DNA of 64,000 bases from Planctomycetota bacterium (GTDB lineage: Bacteria > Planctomycetota > UBA1135 > GCA-002686595). This document shows, in pieces, positions 57,523 through 64,000 of this stretch (position 1 is the first letter of the stretch; every line of letters begins with the position of its first letter). The notes under the pieces were generated by a model, which saw only the letters and a program-made list of their open reading frames with translations, searched no databases and had not been told where the DNA came from. Made by a program: the position numbers and the translations under genes. The stretch is taken from positions 62,001-126,000 of the forward strand of contig JABABA010000004.1 of NCBI GenBank assembly GCA_014238415.1, in the 5' to 3' direction.

Positions 57523-59762
57523 AGCAGGAGGAAATGCTAGGAGGAGCCAGTCATGGTGTCCTTGCAAGTGTGGCCCTGAAGCGGCCGATGCGCTCGGAGT
57601 ATACCTATGCGGTGCCTGCTGACATGGCAGATGGTCTTGCCGTGGGCATGCGCGTGGCCGTGCATTTCGGGGGACGTCGAGAGGTGGGCATAGTGGTCGA
57701 CCTGCCCTCTAGCACGGATGTGCCCGCCTCCAGGCTGAAGAATGTCTCGGCGGTACTCGACAACGAGCCGGTGCTCGACGAGGACCTGTTGCATGTGACC
57801 CGCTGGATGGGAACCTACTACGGTTGTTCCTGGGGTGAGGCACTGGCTGCCGTTCTGCCTGCAGTCCTCAAGCGTGAAGGGGGACGCCGTCAGATCACTC
57901 GCCTGAGCCCAGCGGAGGGTATAGGTGCACTTGATCTCGCCACGCTTGAAGATAGATACGAGGCGCAACATCGCGTTCTGCGGACCCTGCTCGACGCCGG
58001 TGGCCCTCTTGATCGCAATGACCTGGTGCGCAAGCTGAACATCTCCCTTTCGCCGATTCAGACCTTGATCAAGAAGGGCTGGGTGATTGCCGAGCAGGCA
58101 GATGCTGTGACTGATGCTCTCAGCGGTGCGCCTGCGGAGAATAGGACCGAGCCCGAAGAACTCATGGCTCAGCAGGCGACGGCCATTGAGGCGATCTCCA
58201 AGCCCTTGAAAGCCCGAGAATTCGAGACCTTCTTGTTGCGAGGCGTTACTGGCAGTGGCAAGACCGAGGTCTACCTGTCGGTGATCAAGGAGTGTCTGGA
58301 ACTGGGTCGGGGCGCGATCGTGCTGGTTCCAGAAATTGCCCTGACTCCCCAGACAGTCAGCTGGTTTCGCAGCCGCTTCGGTCAAGTGGCCGTGCTGCAC
58401 AGCCGCATGACCGATGCCCAACGCCATGACGCTTGGAAATCCGTGCGCCAGCGCGAGGTGCGCGTGGTGGTGGGTGCCCGGTCTGCTCTTTTTGCTCCCA
58501 TGCCGGATCTGGGCGTGGTGGTTGTGGACGAAGAACACGAACCCTCTTTCAAGCAGGGTTCCACGCCCCGCTACCACGGTCGCGACCTGGCAGTGGTGCG
58601 AGCCAGGCAAGCGGGGGCGGTCTGTATCTTGGGATCTGCGACCCCTTCCCTCGAGTCCTGGGAAAACGCCAGAAATGGACGCTACACACTGATCGAAATG
58701 CCAGAGCGGGTTCAGGGGGGCAAACTCCCCGAGGTTGAGGTGATCGACCTGAACAGCGTCAAGATGAGTGGACCATTCTCCGCACCCCTGGCATTGGCTA
58801 TCAAGGAAGCGGTCCAGAGGGGAGAGCAGGTGATTCTCTTCCAGAATCGGCGTGGCTTTGCTCCGGTGCTCTGGTGCAACTCTTGCAGGTCCGTGGTCAA
58901 GTGCGAGCAGTGTGACGCCTCCATGGTCTTTCACCGCAAGCTGAAGCGCGTGGTCTGTCACGGTTGCTGTGCAGAGCAGAGACCGCCGAAGCAGTGCCCC
59001 ACCTGCAGCGCTCCAGGTATGCGCTTCTTGGGGGAGGGATCGGAACAGGTTGAGTCTGCAGTGCAGCTACTTTGTCCCGATGCTCGCGTGGCGCGCATGG
59101 ACTCGGACAGCATGCACCGCCAGGAGGACTATGAAAGAGTGCTAGGCAAGTTTGGCGCCCGTGAGATCGACATACTCGTGGGGACCCAGATGATTGCCAA
59201 GGGGCTCGACTTTCCCGGCGTGACATTGGTGGGCATCGTCAGTGCCGACTCCGCCTTGCACCTGCCGGATTTTCGGGCTGCTGAGCGGACTTTTCAGTTG
59301 TTGTGCCAGGTCTCAGGTCGAGCCGGCCGTGGCGTCCTGTCGGGCCGCATTCTGGTTCAAACCCACTTTCCCAATCATCCCGCCATTCTGTGTGCCGCAG
59401 GCCACGACTTTCCTGCTTTTGCCAGCCATGAGCTTCCTCTGCGTGAGGAACTCAGCTATCCCCCCTACGGACGGGTGATCCTGGTCCTGCTGGATGATGA
59501 AGATCAGGCTCTTGTGGATCGGATCGGAGCCCACCTGGCCGATGTCCTGGATCATCACTTGAGTGACGAACTGGTTGAGATCCTCGGCCCGGCTCCAGCT
59601 CCGATTGCTCTCCTGAGAAACCGCCACCGCCGGTTCTTCTTGCTCAAGACAGGTGCCAGGGGCGAAGGTCTCGATCAGGCGCGGGACCTGTTGCTGGACT
59701 TCGCCAACAAACACAACCGACCGCGGATCACAGTTGATGTGGATCCGGTTTCGATGCTCTAG
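57519..59762 (+). CDS. priA: Primosomal protein N' (PriA helicase)
   Basis: LLRGVTGSGKTEVYL, VVDEEHEPSFKQ, CNSCRSVVKCEQC...CHGCC...CPTCSAPGMRFLGEGSEQVE, GTQMIAKGLDFPGVTLVG. Confidence 0.95.
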   Translation: MKQEEMLGGASHGVLASVALKRPMRSEYTYAVPADMADGLAVGMRVAVHFGGRREVGIVVDLPSSTDVPASRLKNVSAVLDNEPVLDEDLLHVTRWMGTYYGCSWGEALAAVLPAVLKREGGRRQITRLSPAEGIGALDLATLEDRYEAQHRVLRTLLDAGGPLDRNDLVRKLNISLSPIQTLIKKGWVIAEQADAVTDALSGAPAENRTEPEELMAQQATAIEAISKPLKAREFETFLLRGVTGSGKTEVYLSVIKECLELGRGAIVLVPEIALTPQTVSWFRSRFGQVAVLHSRMTDAQRHDAWKSVRQREVRVVVGARSALFAPMPDLGVVVVDEEHEPSFKQGSTPRYHGRDLAVVRARQAGAVCILGSATPSLESWENARNGRYTLIEMPERVQGGKLPEVEVIDLNSVKMSGPFSAPLALAIKEAVQRGEQVILFQNRRGFAPVLWCNSCRSVVKCEQCDASMVFHRKLKRVVCHGCCAEQRPPKQCPTCSAPGMRFLGEGSEQVESAVQLLCPDARVARMDSDSMHRQEDYERVLGKFGAREIDILVGTQMIAKGLDFPGVTLVGIVSADSALHLPDFRAAERTFQLLCQVSGRAGRGVLSGRILVQTHFPNHPAILCAAGHDFPAFASHELPLREELSYPPYGRVILVLLDDEDQALVDRIGAHLADVLDHHLSDELVEILGPAPAPIALLRNRHRRFFLLKTGARGEGLDQARDLLLDFANKHNRPRITVDVDPVSML

Positions 59763-60898
59763 ACCCCTGAGCGCTGCGCCAGTACGAGGTCGCGGAACCG
59801 CGCGAAGAGATGGGTCGAGTCCAAAGGCCCGGGTGCAGCTTCAGGGTGATACTGCACGCTGAAGACCGGCAGTTGACGATGGCGCATACCAGCCACCGTG
59901 TTGTCGTTCAGATTGACATGGGTCAACTCCAATTCGTCGGGAATCGACTCACGATCCACCGCATAGGAGTGGTTTTGCGAACTGATTTCCACCTGTCCCG
60001 TGGTTTCATCCCGAACCGGATGATTGGCTCCGTGGTGCCCGAAGGGCATTTTGAAGGTCTTGGCACCGAAGACGATGGAGAGGATCTGATGGCCCAGACA
60101 AATACCGAAGACTGGTTTCTTTTGTACCAGTACGCTGGCGGATTCGATCACGCTCCTGGCTCCGGACGGATCACCTGGGCCGTTTGATAGAAACACGCAA
60201 TCAGGATCGAGGCCCAGGATTTCGTCTGCGCTGGAGCTTGAGGGTACCACCGTCACATCAAAACCAACATGCACCAGGCTGCGCAAGATGTTGTACTTGA
60301 CGCCCGTATCAATGGCCACGACCTTCAGACGTTCGCCGTGTGCCTGGGGCAACTCCGTCGGATAGCTCTCGTCATAGCCCTCGCTCCATGAATAGGGCTT
60401 GTCACAGGACACGAGAGCAGTCAGATCCCGGCCTGCCGTACCCTGAACTTGTCGGGCCTTTTCCACCAGGGACTCGGGGTTGTCATCTTCGGTGGAAACC
60501 AGGCAGCGTAGCGCGCCCTGCTTGCGCACGATACGAGTCAGGCTGCGGGTGTCGATGCCATCAAGGGCGACGATGCCCTGCTCGGTGAGCCACTCGGGCA
60601 GAGACATCTGGGAGCGATGGTTTGAGGGTGTCGTGCAGACTTCGCGTACTACAAAGGCTTCGGGCCAGGCCTGTCGGGACTCGGAGTCCTCATTGCAGAT
60701 GCCGTAATTCCCGATCATCGGGTAGGTCATGCTCACCACCTGCCCCGCGTAGGAGGGGTCGGTCAGGATTTCCTGGTAGCCGGTCATGGCGGTGTTGAAC
60801 ACCAACTCGCCGCCCTTCTCACCCGCTGCCCCAATGCTGCGTCCTTCGTAGACTTCGCCGCTCTCAAGGGCCAGCCAGGCTCGTTTCGATGGGTTCAT
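59759..60898 (-). CDS. carA: Carbamoyl-phosphate synthase small subunit
   Basis: EGRSIGAAGEKGGELVFNTAMTGYQEILTDPSYAGQ, PVFGICLGHQILS, GHHGANHPV, FSVQYHPEAAPGP. Confidence 0.96.
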   Translation of the reverse strand: MNPSKRAWLALESGEVYEGRSIGAAGEKGGELVFNTAMTGYQEILTDPSYAGQVVSMTYPMIGNYGICNEDSESRQAWPEAFVVREVCTTPSNHRSQMSLPEWLTEQGIVALDGIDTRSLTRIVRKQGALRCLVSTEDDNPESLVEKARQVQGTAGRDLTALVSCDKPYSWSEGYDESYPTELPQAHGERLKVVAIDTGVKYNILRSLVHVGFDVTVVPSSSSADEILGLDPDCVFLSNGPGDPSGARSVIESASVLVQKKPVFGICLGHQILSIVFGAKTFKMPFGHHGANHPVRDETTGQVEISSQNHSYAVDRESIPDELELTHVNLNDNTVAGMRHRQLPVFSVQYHPEAAPGPLDSTHLFARFRDLVLAQRSGV

Positions 60899-61656
60899 TG
60901 GGGGCTCTCTGCTCTGGTTCGGTTGATGGTCGCTGCTGCGTAGCCCGCGCCGAAGCCATTGTCGATATTGACCACCGTGACTCCGGCCGCGCAGGAGTTC
61001 AGCATACCGAGTAGGGCGGCGACTCCCCCAAACGCAGCGCCATATCCCACGGAAGTGGGGACAGCGATCACTGGTTGGTCCACCAGGCCGCCCACCACGC
61101 TGGGCAGGGCACCTTCCATGCCTGCCACGACCACCAGGGCACGGGCTTCCCGCAGGCGCTCCGTGTGGCGCATCAGGCGGTGCAATCCGGCAACCCCCAC
61201 ATCCGCCAGATGTTCTGCCCTGGCTCCCATCAAGCGGGCGGTGTGCAGGGCCTCCAGGGCCACGCTGCGGTCGCTGGTTCCGGCGCTGACAACCAACACC
61301 AGGCCCTCGCCCTCGCGGGGCTCCCGGTCCACCCAGATCAGGTGAGCGTCTTCTTCATGTTGTGCGTCTGGAATCGCTTCCAGAACTGCCTGGGCGCCCT
61401 CGCTGCTTGCGCGCGTGACCAAGACCCGAGGATGGTGGGTCAGCATGGCCTGAGTGAGTTCGGCTAGTTGTGATGGGGATTTTCCAGCGCCGAAGATCAC
61501 CTCCGGTTGCCCGCAGCGCGCTCCCCTCTGCAGGTCCAGTTGGCTGTGCCCCAGATCCTGTGCGGGCCAGTGGGTCAGGGAATGCATGGCATCCGCGACA
61601 GAGGTTCCTCCGTCACGCACGGTCTTCAGCAAAGCCTCGAGGTCCGTCTTTTCCAC
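60895..61656 (-). CDS. larB: LarB family (AIR-carboxylase-like) protein; start placed at GTG 61656
   Basis: CGQPEVIFGAGKSPSQL, VVSAGTSDRSVALEALHTA, VVAGMEGALPSVVGGLVDQPVIAVPTSVGYGAAFGGVAALLGMLNSCAAGVTVVNIDNGFGAGYAAA. Confidence 0.9.
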   Translation of the reverse strand: MEKTDLEALLKTVRDGGTSVADAMHSLTHWPAQDLGHSQLDLQRGARCGQPEVIFGAGKSPSQLAELTQAMLTHHPRVLVTRASSEGAQAVLEAIPDAQHEEDAHLIWVDREPREGEGLVLVVSAGTSDRSVALEALHTARLMGARAEHLADVGVAGLHRLMRHTERLREARALVVVAGMEGALPSVVGGLVDQPVIAVPTSVGYGAAFGGVAALLGMLNSCAAGVTVVNIDNGFGAGYAAATINRTRAESPQ

Positions 61657-61670
61657 CGGCGGGGATTGTA
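61657..61670 (-). promoter_or_regulatory. Candidate -10 element TACAAT, 8 nt upstream of larB GTG start 61656
   Basis: Minus strand GTACAATCCCCGCCGGTGGAA; same hexamer and spacing as at pyrK. Confidence 0.4.
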
Positions 61671-61710
61671 CGTTGAACCTCCTGGGAGGGGGCAAGCCTG
61701 GGGGATCAAC

Positions 61711-62727
61711 TCAGCGAGGCGAAGCATCCAGATCCAGGTCCGCAGCCCGGCCCGCTTCAAACAAGTGCCAGCCCAAGCCCGCAATCATCACCGCATTGTC
61801 TGTGCAGCGATTCGGTGGCGGAAAGTGGGTCTCGACGCCGTGGGGCTCGCTGGCTGCGGCGAAGACCTCCCGCAGGCGCTGATTGCAGCCTACGCCGCCA
61901 GCCACCAGCACCCGATCCAGGTGGTTGTCCTGGGCTGCGCGCAGGGTCATCTTGACCAACGCGTCCACAACCGCTTCCTGAAATGATGCTGCCACGTTGG
62001 CGGGATCGGTGATGTCCTCGGGTGCTGGGGTAGCAGCCAAGGCGTCCCCGCCTCGCAAGTGATAGAGCACGGCAGTCTTGAGCCCACTGAAGGAGAATCC
62101 GATGCTTCCGTCTTTGGGCCGATAGCGTGGGAACGAGATTGCGCGCGGGTCGCCTTCGGGGGCCAGCTTTGCAATCGATGGGCCCCCCGGATAGGACAGG
62201 CCCAACATGTGCGCCACCTTGTCAAAGGCTTCGCCGGCGGCGTCGTCCAAGGTGTTCGCCAAGGGCTTCATGGACAGGGGTCCTTCGGCCAGATAGAGAG
62301 CTGTGTGTCCACCTGAAACCACAAGCGCGATGGCGGGATAGGGAGGTGTGGGCAAGTCCATGGCCGCGGCATAAACATGCGCTTCGATGTGGTCGACTCC
62401 CACAAGTGGCAGGTCAGTTGCAAGAGCCAGACCCTTCGCCGCGCCTACTCCCACCAACAAAGATCCGATCAGGCCAGGTTTGGTGGTCACTGCGATCCCC
62501 GCAAGGTCTGTGAGCTCCAGCTGTGCTTCTTCCAAGCAACGATCGAGTACTGGCAGAATCTGATCGAGGTGGCTGCGGCTGGCGATCTCAGGGACTACTC
62601 CGCCCCAGGGCGCGTGCTCACTGATCTGGCTGTGGATCACGCTGGCGATTTCCTTGCGACCTGCCTCCACTATCGCAACCGCGGTTTCATCGCAAGAGGA
62701 TTCAATGCCCAGGATGAGTTTCGACAT
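61711..62727 (-). CDS. tsaD: tRNA N6-adenosine threonylcarbamoyltransferase
   Basis: LGIESSCDETAVAIV, VVPEIASRSHLDQILP, HIEAHVYAA, VVSGGHTALYL, VAGGVGCNQRLRE. Confidence 0.97.
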   Translation of the reverse strand: MSKLILGIESSCDETAVAIVEAGRKEIASVIHSQISEHAPWGGVVPEIASRSHLDQILPVLDRCLEEAQLELTDLAGIAVTTKPGLIGSLLVGVGAAKGLALATDLPLVGVDHIEAHVYAAAMDLPTPPYPAIALVVSGGHTALYLAEGPLSMKPLANTLDDAAGEAFDKVAHMLGLSYPGGPSIAKLAPEGDPRAISFPRYRPKDGSIGFSFSGLKTAVLYHLRGGDALAATPAPEDITDPANVAASFQEAVVDALVKMTLRAAQDNHLDRVLVAGGVGCNQRLREVFAAASEPHGVETHFPPPNRCTDNAVMIAGLGWHLFEAGRAADLDLDASPR

Positions 62728-62731
62728 GGAA

Positions 62732-64000
62732 TCAATTCCCTACGGCCAGTTCGTTGCCCAGCAAGATGTCCAAACCTGTTTCAAGCGCGCTATCAACCGG
62801 CGCGGAGGGCAAGAGCTCAATACCCAATTGTGCCTCCCAGGCACGAATCAGGGCCTCCTCTTGCGAATCTGGGTAGTGCGAGCCCAGGTAGTTACTGATT
62901 CCTCGGCGCTCGCCTGCGGAGACCACAAGAGCCACATCGGGCTGGATTCCGAAGGTGCGATCCTTTCCTATGGTGCGTTCGAAGTTGCGACCGCTGGGGC
63001 TGTAATAGTATGCGCTGGTGACTTTGGCCCGCGCACCCCAGGGTTCAAAACGCCTGATGGTCTGCACCACTCCTTTGCCGTAGGTACCTTCGCCCACCAG
63101 CACTGCCCGGCGATGATCTTGCATGGCAGAGGCAAGCACCTCGGATGCGCTGGCGGAGGAGCGGTTGACCAGTATCACCAGAGGCAGATCGGGGTGGCTG
63201 ACCTGATCGGCGAGCGCACGTTCGACTCGCTTGGTTCCGTTACCACGGGTCTCCACAATCACGCCTTCGCTGATGAACATGCGCGCTATGTCGATGGCAG
63301 CCTGGAGGACACCGCCGCGATTGTCACGCAGGTCCAGAATGAGCCCGGCCAGGGGGGTTTCCTCTTCGAGATGGGTCATGGCAATGATCAACTCGCCGTG
63401 AGTTTCCCGAGAGAATGAATGCACTGAAATCCAAGCGATGGGTGGAGTGTCTGAGATCATGCGAACATGTCGCAGGCTGGGGTCAACCAGACCCGCAGCA
63501 TCCACTTGCAACTTGCGTTTCATTCCGTCCGGATCGACCAGTTCGAGGGTTACTGGCTCTCCGGATTGAGGGGCCAGGGCCTCTCGGAAGCGCCCATCTT
63601 CCCAGGCTGATGGGTCTTCCCCGTCGATGGTCAGGACTCCATCGCCTACGGTCAACCCAGCCAGGCGGGCTGGGGAGTTGGGCAGGGTAAAAAGCACATG
63701 CCGACGGGTTTCAAGGGTGCGAAACAAGGCGCCAATCCCCTCGTAACGCCCGCCAGTTTCACGCTCCAACTGCACCGCTTCCACTGGTGGGTAGAAGCGT
63801 GAATAGGGATCCAGGCTCTCAAGCATGCCCGTCAAGGCCGCGTCGAGAAGTTCTTCATCGTCCACCTGACGCACAAAGGCATCCCTGGCGTAGGAACTCA
63901 CCAGTTGATAGCGGGTCGTATCCTGTCGATCTCCGCGTTGCAAGATCGCTTGTACCAGGGTCAACAGCAATACGCCGGTAGCTACGCCGAGGAACCAGCC
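62732..64000 (-). CDS. S41-family C-terminal processing protease, N-terminus truncated by right window edge
   Basis: PDZ and S41 motifs: LILDLRDNRGGVLQAAIDIA, LVNRSSASASEVLASAMQDHRRAVLVGEGTYGKGVVQ. Frame stays open to base 64000 (WFLGVATGVLLLTLVQ = probable signal/TM). Confidence 0.9.
   Translation of the reverse strand, partial: GWFLGVATGVLLLTLVQAILQRGDRQDTTRYQLVSSYARDAFVRQVDDEELLDAALTGMLESLDPYSRFYPPVEAVQLERETGGRYEGIGALFRTLETRRHVLFTLPNSPARLAGLTVGDGVLTIDGEDPSAWEDGRFREALAPQSGEPVTLELVDPDGMKRKLQVDAAGLVDPSLRHVRMISDTPPIAWISVHSFSRETHGELIIAMTHLEEETPLAGLILDLRDNRGGVLQAAIDIARMFISEGVIVETRGNGTKRVERALADQVSHPDLPLVILVNRSSASASEVLASAMQDHRRAVLVGEGTYGKGVVQTIRRFEPWGARAKVTSAYYYSPSGRNFERTIGKDRTFGIQPDVALVVSAGERRGISNYLGSHYPDSQEEALIRAWEAQLGIELLPSAPVDSALETGLDILLGNELAVGN

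Noticed and set aside
57537-58961. 474-aa minus-strand ORF
   Set aside because: Fully antisense to priA, which has strong motif support; the long antisense ORF reflects composition and codon bias.

Overview
The window is a gene-dense bacterial chromosomal segment. Gene content looks Planctomycetota-like, which is inference only. It is almost entirely protein-coding on both strands, with one tRNA-Val(UAC) and no rRNA, CRISPR array, prophage or complete transposon that I can support. Recognisable housekeeping genes: FliA/WhiG-type sigma factor, apt, argS, ABC-F ATPase, pyrK-like, terC-like, mutY, UDP-glucose dehydrogenase, thiI plus cysteine desulfurase, tpiA, secG, yicC, gmk, split coaC/coaB, ftsK, rimO, pgsA, pgpA, mazG-like, priA, carA, larB, tsaD and an S41 protease. 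Accessory content: envelope/polysaccharide genes (GT39/TMTC-like proteins, GT2, flippase, several SGNH hydrolases), a secreted matrixin-type protease, and a VTC-domain / DUF4956 / CotH-kinase trio. Most interesting observations: (1) a motor-less FtsK-like protein (membrane N-terminus, hyperacidic tandem-repeat linker, FtsK-gamma-like C-terminus) directly behind ftsK; (2) a triply degenerate NtrC-like regulator with pseudo-receiver and pseudo-AAA+ but intact Fis HTH, coupled to an orphan OmpR-type regulator; (3) a recurrent CTAGGAT-like -10 element 6-11 nt upstream of start codons, suggesting leaderless or near-leaderless mRNAs; (4) the VTC-DUF4956-CotH operon; (5) a single in-frame TAA splitting a HEAT-VWA protein. 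All calls come from reading the sequence and the supplied ORFs; no database search was run.
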